Shown: piece by piece, positions 42,715 through 51,003 of the stretch
How the letters are laid out: each line of letters opens with the position of its first letter
How positions within the stretch are numbered: position 1 is the stretch's first letter
DNA from: SOIL31 sp964636815
GTDB lineage: Bacteria > Babelota > Babeliae > Babelales > Vermiphilaceae
Assembly: GCA_964636815.1 (NCBI GenBank)
Contig: CAZWTF010000006.1
Coordinates: forward strand, 1-64,000
Reading direction: 5' to 3'
DNA length: 64,000 nt
Position numbers and translations under genes: made by a program
Notes under the pieces: model-generated
Database searches by the model: none
What the model was told of the DNA's origin: nothing
Seen by the model: only the letters and a program-made list of their open reading frames with translations

Positions 42715-43785
42715 ATGCAAAAAATATGCACGATAATTATTTTGAGCAGTATGTTGTTTGTCGGCGATAGTAGTGGTATGGAATTTGGTCAAATAGATAA
42801 CAAGGATATGTGGGATTTTATTGTTGCTGATCGTCAGGGTAATGCGCAGGAATTTATAAAGGAAAATTCTCATATAGTAAATGCAGTGATTAATAAGGGA
42901 TCCTATTCATTATTACATTGTCTCGTAGAGTATGATGCAGTTTCTGCGGTAAAAGCTTTATTGGAAGCGGGAGGAAATGAGCATATTAATATGGCAACTG
43001 AAGTGCAAAAGTATACACCACTGCATATGGTAAAAAGCAAAGAGATGGCAGAATTGTTACTAGATAGTGGTGCAAATTTAGAGGCAAAAGATAAAAATGG
43101 AGCAACACCATTAAGTCATGTTCTGTTTTGTCGCAATAATTCAGATGAGTATTCTGGGTACTTTGACATGACTAAGAAGGATAGCGAAACAGATAACAAT
43201 CTGAGACGTTATTTATTAGAACGAGGGGCGAATAGTAATCTAGTGGATAATGTGGGAAACAGTTTATTACATAGAGCTGTGGGAGGTTATTCTTATTCAT
43301 ATCGTTATCCTGAGTATTTTAAATTGTTGATGCAGTTTGCAGCCGACATAGAGATTAAAGATAGTTATGGCAAAACGGCATACGATTGCGCCATAGATCG
43401 AATAAGTCATACTGAGCCGATATTAGAAGCTTTAAGAGAACTCAATGTTGTTTTTGTGAGAGATGCATGGGTGAAGTCAATAAGTTGGAAAAATAAGAAT
43501 GGGGAATGGCAAGCTTGTAAAGCTCGTAATTTTCTAGAGTTCTTACAGAATGGTGCGTTAGAATGGAAAGAATATATGCTTGATAATCCTCACCCATATC
43601 AATTATCAGGGATCAAAAAGATACTGGCAGATTTATTGGAGATGGCACAAAAAAATCAACATAGTGGCAAGATTAGCTATTATAAAGATAAAGGATATTT
43701 ATTTAATAAAGTAAATATTGCCGATTTAGAAGAATGGTGCGGTAAAGATTCAGTAGATTATCTTTGTGAGTATTTTAAAATATAG
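42715..43785 (+). CDS. Secreted ankyrin-repeat protein, tandem copy 1
   Basis: A 356-residue protein. ATG 42715 is chosen (AAAGG 8 nt upstream; it matches the start of copy 2). A signal peptide (MQKICTIIILSSMLFVGDSSG) is followed by about five ankyrin repeats (about 60-240; YSLLHCLVEYDA, YTPLHMVKSKEMAELLL, GATPLSHVLF, GNSLLHRAVGG) and a conserved non-ankyrin C-terminal domain of about 110 residues ending LEEWCGKDSVDYLC. It is a tandem duplicate of the next gene. Confidence 0.82.
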   Translation: MQKICTIIILSSMLFVGDSSGMEFGQIDNKDMWDFIVADRQGNAQEFIKENSHIVNAVINKGSYSLLHCLVEYDAVSAVKALLEAGGNEHINMATEVQKYTPLHMVKSKEMAELLLDSGANLEAKDKNGATPLSHVLFCRNNSDEYSGYFDMTKKDSETDNNLRRYLLERGANSNLVDNVGNSLLHRAVGGYSYSYRYPEYFKLLMQFAADIEIKDSYGKTAYDCAIDRISHTEPILEALRELNVVFVRDAWVKSISWKNKNGEWQACKARNFLEFLQNGALEWKEYMLDNPHPYQLSGIKKILADLLEMAQKNQHSGKISYYKDKGYLFNKVNIADLEEWCGKDSVDYLCEYFKI

Positions 43786-43808
43786 AGAAATTTGTTTATA
43801 GCATATGT

Positions 43809-43839
43809 AAAGAGGTACCGTAATCAGGTACCTCTTTTT
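43809..43839 (+). terminator. Rho-independent terminator after tandem ankyrin copy 1
   Basis: AAAGAGGTACC (43809-43819) pairs with GGTACCTCTTT (43827-43837) across a 7-nt loop, then Ts. The same stem (AAAGAGGTACC/GGTACCTCTTT) follows copy 2. Confidence 0.92.
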
Positions 43840-43896
43840 AGTTTTTTAAAAGTGTGCTGTAAACCGCATATTGTTATTGTTTTGTTAAAGTTTATG

Positions 43897-43902
43897 TATA
43901 AT
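43897..43902 (+). promoter_or_regulatory. -10 element (TATAAT) of the second tandem ankyrin gene
   Basis: TATAAT lies 39 bp before the ATG in the context TTGTTAAAGTTTATG-TATAAT-GTATG, almost identical to the stretch at 42655-42680. Confidence 0.55.
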
Positions 43903-43940
43903 GTATGTCAATATTATGATTATTAATAAAAGGTTTGATC

Positions 43941-45080
43941 ATGCAAAAATTATGCACGATAATTGTTTTGAATACTATGTTGTTTGTTGCCAATAGTATT
44001 GGTATGGAATTACAAGATGTAGGTCAGCCTCGCACAATAAGTAAAGATATCATGCGGGATTTTATACGTTCCGATCGTCAAGATAATGCCCAGAAATTTA
44101 TAACGGAACATCCTCATATAGTAAGTGCATGGGTTGATTGTTGTAACTCTTTAGACCACTCTTATGACGACTCCTATTCAGTATTACATTGCCTAGTAGA
44201 GTATGATGAAGTTTCTCTAGTAAAAGCTTTGTTGGCAGAGGGAGCAAATAAGCATATTAATAAATGGACTGGAAGGAAATGGCTCACCCCACTGCATATG
44301 GTACAGAGTAAAGAGATGGCAGAATTGTTGTTAGATCATGGTGCAGATTTAGACGCAAAAGATAAAGACGGAGTAACGCCATTAGGCCATGCGCTGTTTT
44401 ATCGAGGAATTTGCGATTTTTATTCGAGATGTTTTCTTCCGGTTGTGACGTGCAGTGAACAAGATAATGAGCTGAGACGCTATTTATTAGAACGAGGAGC
44501 GAATAGTAAAGCAGTTGATAATAAGGGAAACAGTTTATTGCATAGAGTAGCTTTAGGAGATGTTTTTTATCCTCCACGTCATTATCCCGAGTTTATTACT
44601 TTGCTTATGGAGTTTGGAGCTGACATAGAGATGAAAGATAGTGATGGAAGAACACCATACGATTGTGCTATAGCGCAAGGAAGCTATGCTCAGGGGATAT
44701 TAAAAGCTTTAGAAGAATACAATATTTTTTTTGTGAGTGATCAATTGCCGAGAAACATATGTTGGAGAAAGAAGATAAGTTGGAGAGATGAGATTGGAGA
44801 ATATCAGAATTGTAGGGCTAAGAATCTTTTAGAGTTATTGCAGAATGATGCAGCAGAATTTAAAAGATGCATACGCAATCGTCCTGATTCATGTGGGATA
44901 GTTTTCATAAAAGGTGTATTAACAGATGTATTGAAAATGGCGCGTAAGAATAAATATCGTGGCGAGATTAAATATTATGAATTGAGAGGATATTTATTTA
45001 ATAAAGTAAATATGGCTGACCTAGAAGAATGGTGTGGTAAAGATTCAGTAGATTATCTTTGTCAGTATTTAAAAATATAG
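43941..45080 (+). CDS. Secreted ankyrin-repeat protein, tandem copy 2
   Basis: A 379-residue paralogue of the preceding gene with the same architecture: a signal peptide (MQKLCTIIVLNTMLFVANSIG), about five ankyrin repeats, and the shared C-terminal domain ending LEEWCGKDSVDYLC. It differs by a longer early loop and a CWRKK-rich insertion around residue 270. The start matches copy 1 and has AAAGG upstream. Each copy has its own promoter and terminator. The conserved tail, more alike than some of the repeats, suggests a specific shared function. Confidence 0.82.
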   Translation: MQKLCTIIVLNTMLFVANSIGMELQDVGQPRTISKDIMRDFIRSDRQDNAQKFITEHPHIVSAWVDCCNSLDHSYDDSYSVLHCLVEYDEVSLVKALLAEGANKHINKWTGRKWLTPLHMVQSKEMAELLLDHGADLDAKDKDGVTPLGHALFYRGICDFYSRCFLPVVTCSEQDNELRRYLLERGANSKAVDNKGNSLLHRVALGDVFYPPRHYPEFITLLMEFGADIEMKDSDGRTPYDCAIAQGSYAQGILKALEEYNIFFVSDQLPRNICWRKKISWRDEIGEYQNCRAKNLLELLQNDAAEFKRCIRNRPDSCGIVFIKGVLTDVLKMARKNKYRGEIKYYELRGYLFNKVNMADLEEWCGKDSVDYLCQYLKI

Positions 45081-45102
45081 AGATTTTTTTTATAGCGTAC
45101 GT

Positions 45103-45133
45103 AAAGAGGTACCAAGACATTGGTACCTCTTTT
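45103..45133. terminator. Terminator after tandem ankyrin copy 2 (bidirectional)
   Basis: AAAGAGGTACC (45103-45113) pairs with GGTACCTCTTT (45122-45132). It lies between convergent genes and has A-rich and T-rich flanks, so it can serve both strands. Confidence 0.9.
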
Positions 45134-45134
45134 A

Positions 45135-45767
45135 TTATTTAAGTTTAATTTCAATTCTTTCAATTGATTTGCCAGGGCGATCGCGTTTGAGAGTTACATA
45201 ACCAACTTCTGTAGTTGAGTTAACATGTGTTCCTCCGCAAGGCACTTGCGCAAACCCTTCAATTTTCCAATAACGGCGTTGATTGATGATGTCAGAATAT
45301 CCACGTTCAATTGGGTAATTGCGATCAATGATGGCATTATATTCTTGTAATATTTTAGGCAACAGTGTTGAAATGTTGGCGTCTGATTTAAAATCAATGC
45401 GTGCTTTATGTTCAGCAATGTGCGCACCAACTTTTTCAAGATGATAGTTCTGAGTAACAATTTCTAAAATCAGTTCTGCTGCAAAATGTAAGCGCATAAG
45501 TCTATGCCGCCGAGACCAATCAATTGTCATGGTAACGGCGATTCCTGCTTGGAGGCAATGATTATCAGGAAGCGTGTAGAAAATAAGAGAGCCAACCGTT
45601 TTTGAGCCTAGAATTGGCATATCATTAATCCATGCTGTATCACTTTCTTGTCCGCCAGCAAAAGAGTAGGCGATTGTTGCATCAAATAGCACGGTATTGC
45701 CATCAACAGAAGTTACGGTAGTGTGCAGGGTTGTTTGGTAGGGGTTTTCCCAGAAGACTTTTCTCAT
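45135..45767 (-). CDS. AlaX-type alanyl-tRNA editing protein
   Basis: A 210-residue protein related to the editing domain of AlaRS/ThrRS. The metal-binding sites are H-x-x-x-H in DWSRRHRLMRLHFAAE and C-x-x-x-H in VPCGGTHVNSTTEVG. The AGGQESD segment matches the G-G-Q-x-x-D motif of AlaX. It should hydrolyse mischarged tRNA-Ala (Ser or Gly). ATG 45767 is preferred; the longer frame begins with TTG inside the rpsT terminator. It is the last gene of the minus-strand run after rpsT. Confidence 0.87.
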   Translation of the reverse strand: MRKVFWENPYQTTLHTTVTSVDGNTVLFDATIAYSFAGGQESDTAWINDMPILGSKTVGSLIFYTLPDNHCLQAGIAVTMTIDWSRRHRLMRLHFAAELILEIVTQNYHLEKVGAHIAEHKARIDFKSDANISTLLPKILQEYNAIIDRNYPIERGYSDIINQRRYWKIEGFAQVPCGGTHVNSTTEVGYVTLKRDRPGKSIERIEIKLK

Positions 45768-45786
45768 AACTATTCTCGGTATAATA

Positions 45787-45817
45787 AAAAAAGGCACCAA
45801 TTTCTTGGTACCTTTTT
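45787..45817 (-). terminator. Rho-independent terminator of rpsT
   Basis: On the minus strand AAAAAGGTACCAAG pairs with TTGGTGCCTTTTTTT across a short loop, with one mismatch. It lies 22 bp after the rpsT stop. Confidence 0.85.
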
Positions 45818-45838
45818 AAATTTTTTTAAAACAAGCTC

Positions 45839-46111
45839 TTACGCAGTTTTTGAAGCAGCTGCAACTTTTTGAGCTAACTTGCTGATTTTGCGAGCAGCGG
45901 TATTGCGGTGTAATAAACCTTTACCTTTTGCGCGAGCAATTTTGCTTTCAGCTTCAACTAGCAATGTTTTTGATGCTGCAATGTTACCAGCTTCAATAGC
46001 CGCAACAACTTTTTTCATAGCAGTTTTGAGAGAAGATTTTCTTGCTTGGTTGCGTGCTTGACGTTTTACCGTTTGTAAAACGCGTTTTTTTGCAGATTTA
46101 ATATTTGCCAT
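45839..46111 (-). CDS. rpsT: 30S ribosomal protein S20
   Basis: A 90-residue, Ala/Lys-rich three-helix protein. The N-terminus MANIKSAKKRVLQ and the late GLLHRNTAARKISKLA stretch are diagnostic of S20, a primary 16S rRNA binder. AAGG lies upstream of the ATG. rpmB lies 25 bp upstream in the same direction. Confidence 0.95.
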   Translation of the reverse strand: MANIKSAKKRVLQTVKRQARNQARKSSLKTAMKKVVAAIEAGNIAASKTLLVEAESKIARAKGKGLLHRNTAARKISKLAQKVAAASKTA

Positions 46112-46136
46112 AGTACATTTGACCTTGACTTAAATT

Positions 46137-46340
46137 TTAGAGAACTTTTTTAACTTTGCCTGATTTGAGGCATTTTGTACATACTTTTGAACGATGAACG
46201 TGATTTTTTGCATCACCAGTTACGGTATAGCGCATTGTATGCACGTTTGGATAGACCCAACGTTTTACTTTGTTGTTAGCGTTACTGACCAAATTTGCTA
46301 CTTGTGGGCCCTTTGAGCACACTGCACAGATTCTTGACAT
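46137..46340 (-). CDS. rpmB: 50S ribosomal protein L28, zinc-type
   Basis: A 67-residue L28: MSRICAVCSKGPQVAN, then HTMRYTVTGDAKNHVHRSKVC with a second Cys pair (CTKC). The two C-x2-C pairs mark the zinc-binding form. AAGAAGG precedes the ATG. It forms a small ribosomal operon with rpsT. Confidence 0.94.
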   Translation of the reverse strand: MSRICAVCSKGPQVANLVSNANNKVKRWVYPNVHTMRYTVTGDAKNHVHRSKVCTKCLKSGKVKKVL

Positions 46341-46412
46341 GATGAATACCTTCTTTAAAGCCTATTTATTTACTTTTTAACATATCAAAAAGAGAAAAAA
46401 TTACAAGTATTA

Positions 46413-46520
46413 CCCCAATTTCTACTATGTTTTAACATTGTCCCAATTTTCACTTCGTTCTAATTGGGGTCCCCATTGCTCCTTCGACAAGCTCAGGATG
46501 AGCGGTCTGAAAGTGGGGTT
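46413..46520 (+). repeat. Dispersed double-hairpin element with a nested REP-like insert
   Basis: A degenerate first-hairpin copy (46413-46440) is followed by a full element: CCCAATTTTCACTTCGTTCT, AATTGGGG, T, CCCCA...TGGGG, ending at 46520. The second hairpin's loop is enlarged by a REP-like sequence (46479-46505). It is intergenic, between the rpmB start and the ftsH stop, 13 bp from the latter. Confidence 0.82.
46479..46505. repeat. REP-like repeat nested in the double-hairpin element
   Basis: CTCCTTCGACAAGCTCAGGA followed by TGAGCGG. Variants occur at 3193-3222, 30800-30827 (reverse) and, partly, 2937-2957. It resembles a CTTCGACAAGCTCAGG-type repeat that is widespread in bacterial genomes. 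Confidence 0.7.
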
Positions 46521-46533
46521 AGAAAATATTGGG

Positions 46534-48366
46534 TTAAATTAACTTGTGTGCCTGTCTTGGTTCAATGCCTAATAAAGCATAGATTTCATCGGCATGCATA
46601 GTCTCTTTTTCTATCAACGCATTGGCTAAAGCATCAAGCTTATCACGGTTGTTTTCAAGCAATGTACGTGTTTGCTCGTGATAAAGCTTTGTTAAGCGTT
46701 GTACCTCTGCATCGATCTTTTCAGCGGTTTTTTGTGAATATTCAAAATCTCCATGTTGCTGACTATAAATGATAGTGCCTAATTCCGAAGACATACCATA
46801 ATGACAGACCATGTTGCGCGTTAAGCGGTTTGCTGTTTGGAAATCGCTATATGCGCCAGTTGTGAGCTTATTGAATGTTATTTCTTCTGCCACGCGGCCA
46901 CCAAGTGCCGACATCACTGATGCTTCCATTTCTTCCTTGCTCGTGATGTATTTTTCACGTTCAGGCAAGAAGTGTGTTACACCAAGCGCTGATCCACGAG
47001 GGATAATGGTTACTTTGTGGAGAGGGTCAGATGTTTCTGGTAATAAGAGGCGGACGAGCGCATGACCAGCTTCATGATACGCGATGAGCTTCTTATCTTC
47101 ATCGGTGAGCATGATGCTTTTGCTTTCTTTACCAAGCATTACTTTGTCTCTTGCGGCATCAAAATCATGGATAGTTACGGTATCTTTATTTTCTTTTGAC
47201 GCGATAATTGTAGCCTCGTTAACCAAGTTGGCAAGATCTGCACCAGAGAACCCTGGAGTTCCTTGAGCTATTTTTTTGATATCAAGATCATCTTCAGCCA
47301 TTACATTTTTAACGTGTACGCCTAAAATAGCTTCGCGGCTTTTTAAATCAGGATAAGGAACAGTGACACGACGATCAAAGCGTCCTGGACGTAAGAGCGC
47401 TTTATCCAAAACGTCAACTCTATTTGTTGCTGCAATAACAATGACAGGAGTTGGAGACGTTTCAAAACCATCCATCTCAGCAAGGAGTTGGTTGAGTGTT
47501 TGTTCACGTTCATCATTACCACCACCCATGCCACTGCCACGGTGACGGCCAACAGCATCGATTTCATCAATAAAAATGATACTTGGAGCATGTTTGCGTG
47601 CTTGTGCAAAAAGATCACGAACACGAGCAGCACCAACACCAACAAATACTTCAATAAAGTTTGAACCACTGATGCTAAAGAATGGGCAGTTAGCTTCACC
47701 AGCAACGGCGCGTGCTAATAATGTTTTACCGTTTCCTGGTTCACCAATAAGTAATACCCCGCGAGTAATTTTTGCACCAAGACGTTGGTATTTTTGAGGG
47801 TTTTTAAGAAAATCGATAACATCTGCAAGTTCTTCTTTTGCTTCATCTGCACCAGCCACTGAGTTAAAGCTTTCTTTGATGCTTGATGGTAAGAACATAC
47901 GAGCTCCACTTTTGCCCATAGTAAAAATGTTGCCTCCACCGCCATTGGCACCAGCGCTGCGAGAGCGAATAAAATACCAAATAGCCCAGATGGCAACAAA
48001 TAAACAAGAAAAAAGGAATAAATACCAGATGCCAAGTTGATTGGTTGGTGAGATTACTGAGAATTCTACACCATGTCTACGTAAACGATCCCAATCATTC
48101 GCGTTGTTGCCCATAACTGTTTCAAAACGATTGCCGTCGGTAAAGATACCTTCAACGTCTTGTCCTGAAATATATACTTTTTTAACAAGGTCTTGGTCTA
48201 TTTTTTCCAAGAATGTTGAATATGAGATAGTTTGAACATTTCTACCCAGTTCAGTTAGTTTGTGAAGTACTAAAAGTACTCCTGCAAGAATAATAAAGGT
48301 AACAATGGCATTTTTTATGTTTTTAGGACTTGGAGACCAGAAATTACTGTTTTTAGGTTTTTTCAT
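46534..48366 (-). CDS. ftsH: ATP-dependent zinc metalloprotease FtsH
   Basis: A 610-residue membrane AAA+ protease. Two membrane helices (about 20-40 and 113-133) flank the periplasmic domain. The AAA module has Walker A at 208-215 (GEPGNGKT, against the usual GPPGTGKT), Walker B IIFIDEIDAVG and the SRH RPGRFDRR. The zinc protease site is H431-E-A-G-H435 with a distal Asp in GAYSDFQTA. It degrades membrane and regulatory proteins. The start has only a weak ribosome-binding site. It is followed on the 3' side by the repeat at 46413-46520. Confidence 0.96.
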   Translation of the reverse strand: MKKPKNSNFWSPSPKNIKNAIVTFIILAGVLLVLHKLTELGRNVQTISYSTFLEKIDQDLVKKVYISGQDVEGIFTDGNRFETVMGNNANDWDRLRRHGVEFSVISPTNQLGIWYLFLFSCLFVAIWAIWYFIRSRSAGANGGGGNIFTMGKSGARMFLPSSIKESFNSVAGADEAKEELADVIDFLKNPQKYQRLGAKITRGVLLIGEPGNGKTLLARAVAGEANCPFFSISGSNFIEVFVGVGAARVRDLFAQARKHAPSIIFIDEIDAVGRHRGSGMGGGNDEREQTLNQLLAEMDGFETSPTPVIVIAATNRVDVLDKALLRPGRFDRRVTVPYPDLKSREAILGVHVKNVMAEDDLDIKKIAQGTPGFSGADLANLVNEATIIASKENKDTVTIHDFDAARDKVMLGKESKSIMLTDEDKKLIAYHEAGHALVRLLLPETSDPLHKVTIIPRGSALGVTHFLPEREKYITSKEEMEASVMSALGGRVAEEITFNKLTTGAYSDFQTANRLTRNMVCHYGMSSELGTIIYSQQHGDFEYSQKTAEKIDAEVQRLTKLYHEQTRTLLENNRDKLDALANALIEKETMHADEIYALLGIEPRQAHKLI

Positions 48367-48455
48367 ACAAATTCATCTACTTTTTGAGGTTTATGCTTAA
48401 AAATACTTGTTCTACTGTAGCATAGTTTATGATTTTTGTCGATTGCTTAAATTAC

Positions 48456-49736
48456 CTAACTCACTATCGGAAACGTTTGATATGTTGGCCCCCAATGAGG
48501 GTAGCTGCATGTATCATGCGCATGAGTTATATATTTTGTTTTATTAGTCAGCAGATTTAGAGTGCAGAGCTGGCTTTGTTTGCCTGGAACTTCATGCGCA
48601 AACAGTAGCTGTGTTCCGCACGGTGACCAACTTGCTTCGTGTTTGCTACCAGGTGTTGTTGTCAGTTGAGTGTGTGTTTTAGCGGTGCAATCATATACCA
48701 TCAGCTGCATCGTGCCACTTATCATTTTGTGGTAAGAAATCTTATGAGTTTTTGGACAATAGCTGGGAGTTGTGCAATAGCCACCATGAGTGATGCGTTG
48801 AAGATGCCCTGTTTGCAGATTGCCGATATAAATTTGCGGATTACCTTTTTGAAAATCGGAACAGAAGCAAAGATGGTGTTCATCGATAAAAATAGGGGAA
48901 GTATTATTCCCACTGTTTTGGGTGCATCTTTTTAAATTGTCATTCTCAACAAGGTAAATCTGGCAACTGCCACTGCCGCGTGAAGAGCAGTAAGAGAATG
49001 ATTTTCCGTTAGGGGAGTATGAAGCAAGCATATTAATGCCATCAAAGTTAGCAACAGGTTTTCTTTTTTTATTCATGGTAACCGACATCAATTCAACATT
49101 GGTATTGGCATATTCTGAATATAAAATACGTGGTTCTGTGTTGTGCCAACGTGGTGCAATGGCAATGGTAGGAAGATCAACAAGGAGTTCTTCATTGCTG
49201 CCATCAAAATCTGCCACATAAATTTTGCGTATTGTTTGGCCTTTACTGTTTTTTGAATCTTTGCAATAGGCTATGCGTGAACTGAAAAACCCCTCGTTGC
49301 CGGTTAGTTTTTGGAATGTTTCATCTGCAATTGCATGTGCCCATTCACGTGTAAGAGCACTTTTTTTACTGTGTTTTTTTCCACAGATCATAGTGCATTG
49401 CATGGTGTCATACAATCGCCATGTGATACTATTTTTTGATTCGCTGCTAATGCACAAGGCAAGCGGTGTTCCTTGGTTGCATAATTGTTGTATGTTTTTT
49501 TTGATAACTTTATTTGATACAGTAGCATCGCATTTTTTGATAGTTGGCTTAAATTGATCGGTAAATTGTAAATCTTTTTTGATGACCGCTGCGATATCAT
49601 TCAGTTCACTATTTTTTTCATCAAGAATTATGATCGCAATCGGCATTTGTGTTTGTTGTGCGCCAGAAATGGTTAACGCAATATCATTTGCGCGTGTGCA
49701 TAATGTGGTGAATATAAGGAGGAATAATTTTTTCAT
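48456..49736 (-). CDS. tolB: Tol-Pal system protein TolB
   Basis: A 426-residue periplasmic protein. ATG 49736 is preferred (AGGA upstream, followed directly by a signal peptide MKKLFLLIFTTLCTRA). The N-terminal domain (ALTISGAQQTQMPIAI) is followed by a beta-propeller with repeated blades (GKSFSYCSSRGS, NPQIYIGNLQTGHLQRIT, GSKHEASWSPCGTQLLF). TolB links the inner-membrane TolQRA motor to the outer membrane. It is the last gene of the tolQ-tolR-tolA/tonB-tolB operon; no pal gene follows in this window. Confidence 0.88.
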   Translation of the reverse strand: MKKLFLLIFTTLCTRANDIALTISGAQQTQMPIAIIILDEKNSELNDIAAVIKKDLQFTDQFKPTIKKCDATVSNKVIKKNIQQLCNQGTPLALCISSESKNSITWRLYDTMQCTMICGKKHSKKSALTREWAHAIADETFQKLTGNEGFFSSRIAYCKDSKNSKGQTIRKIYVADFDGSNEELLVDLPTIAIAPRWHNTEPRILYSEYANTNVELMSVTMNKKRKPVANFDGINMLASYSPNGKSFSYCSSRGSGSCQIYLVENDNLKRCTQNSGNNTSPIFIDEHHLCFCSDFQKGNPQIYIGNLQTGHLQRITHGGYCTTPSYCPKTHKISYHKMISGTMQLMVYDCTAKTHTQLTTTPGSKHEASWSPCGTQLLFAHEVPGKQSQLCTLNLLTNKTKYITHAHDTCSYPHWGPTYQTFPIVS

Positions 49737-49749
49737 CAAGGTCCTATCT

Positions 49750-50604
49750 TTACTGTCTAAATTCAATTGTGAATGGTTTGCCATATGTCCATTGTGGCAT
49801 TTTTATTGCAAAAAGAGCTTGGCGTACAGAGATGTCAAACATCATGACGCCTGAGCCTTTTATCATTTTTATGTTGTCTATTTTTCCGCTTTGAGTAACA
49901 AAAAAGGATATTTCACACATACAATCTGGTGACACTCCAATGGGAGGGGTCCATTTTTGCACAATCTCTTTTTGCAGTTGTGCTTGTTTGCGCAACGCTT
50001 CCACTTCACGATAATTATGAGAGACGTGTGCGTTGTCAGGGATTACTGGGACAACTGTTTGTTGAGTATCAAGAGCTGTTGCAACGGGTGTTGGTTTTAC
50101 TGGCTCAGCTTTTACAGTTTCTTTTTTCACAACTTCTTGTTTGATTGATTCAGGCTTTTTCGCAACTTCTTTTTTTACTTCTTCTGTTTTTTTGACAACA
50201 GGAGGGGTTTCTTTTTTGGTTTCTTCTTTTTTGATGGGCGTTGCAGCGATGGTTGTAGGTTTTGGAGAGGGTGCTGGTTTGTTGATTGTTGTGTGCGCTA
50301 TTGGATTAACAGGAGCTTTTTTTTGAGTTGGTTGAGTAGGGGTAGATTTGTGTATTGCAACTGGTTTTGATGCAGGCTTGTCCTTTGTAGCTTTAGCGGA
50401 GTAGGAAGTACCAAGAGCTACAAACATAATTGGCGAAGCGTAATCCAATTTTTTATTAATAGACAATGATAACATATAACTGTTGTCACGGTATACGCAA
50501 AATATCCAAAATAAAAAAATAAGATGTATAAAAAGACAAATGCCAAATAGCTTAGCCCAAAGAAGGTGTCTTTTGTGAATGTTTTTGAGTTGCAAGAGCG
50601 ACAT
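49750..50604 (-). CDS. TolA/TonB-like energy-transducing protein
   Basis: A 284-residue protein: a short cytosolic lead, one membrane helix (about 17-37), a long Pro/Lys/Glu/Val-rich periplasmic spacer (about 75-190; KKEETKKETPPVV, EVKKEVAKKPE) and a C-terminal TonB/TolA-type domain with VSPDCMCEISFFVTQSGKI and VRQALFAIKMPQ. Context (between tolR and tolB) favours TolA. The start overlaps the tolR 3' end by 53 bp, and the gene ends 13 bp before tolB. Confidence 0.85.
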   Translation of the reverse strand: MSLLQLKNIHKRHLLWAKLFGICLFIHLIFLFWIFCVYRDNSYMLSLSINKKLDYASPIMFVALGTSYSAKATKDKPASKPVAIHKSTPTQPTQKKAPVNPIAHTTINKPAPSPKPTTIAATPIKKEETKKETPPVVKKTEEVKKEVAKKPESIKQEVVKKETVKAEPVKPTPVATALDTQQTVVPVIPDNAHVSHNYREVEALRKQAQLQKEIVQKWTPPIGVSPDCMCEISFFVTQSGKIDNIKMIKGSGVMMFDISVRQALFAIKMPQWTYGKPFTIEFRQ

Positions 50605-50998
50605 ATTTTATACCACCAACACATTTAATATCATCAACTAATTCTATTACTGTTCCATATGAAATTGCTGTATCAGCTTTGACGTAAACGGTTTTTTCAT
50701 GATCATTGCCAACAGCTTTTTTGATGTGAGGAATAAGATCTTTTTTGGCAATTTTGTCTTTATTGATATAAAAATCGCCTTGTTTATCAATGAATACAAT
50801 CAGTTCGCTTTGTTGGTTGTTTGCATCTTCTTGTGCATTGCCACGGGGCAAATTAACTTTGATTGCATTTTGTAAAACGGGCGAGGCAACCATAAAAATA
50901 ATTAAGAGTGTGAGAGCTGTATCTATGAGTGGCGTCATAGAAATGTCATGAAGATTTTTACGTTGTCTGCGTGATCGTCTGTTTGTGCGTGTACGCAT
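50552..50998 (-). CDS. tolR: TolR/ExbD-family motor protein
   Basis: A 148-residue inner-membrane protein: a basic N-terminus (RRSRRQRKN), a single membrane helix containing the proton-path Asp (MTPLIDTALTLLIIFMV, about residues 21-37) and a periplasmic domain with KTVYVKADTAISYG. It pairs with the TolQ/ExbB protein encoded 5 bp upstream to energise the TolA-like protein. Tol against Exb identity is decided by the tolB neighbour. Confidence 0.92.
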   Translation of the reverse strand: MRTRTNRRSRRQRKNLHDISMTPLIDTALTLLIIFMVASPVLQNAIKVNLPRGNAQEDANNQQSELIVFIDKQGDFYINKDKIAKKDLIPHIKKAVGNDHEKTVYVKADTAISYGTVIELVDDIKCVGGIKYVALATQKHSQKTPSLG

Positions 50999-51003
50999 AA
51001 TTA

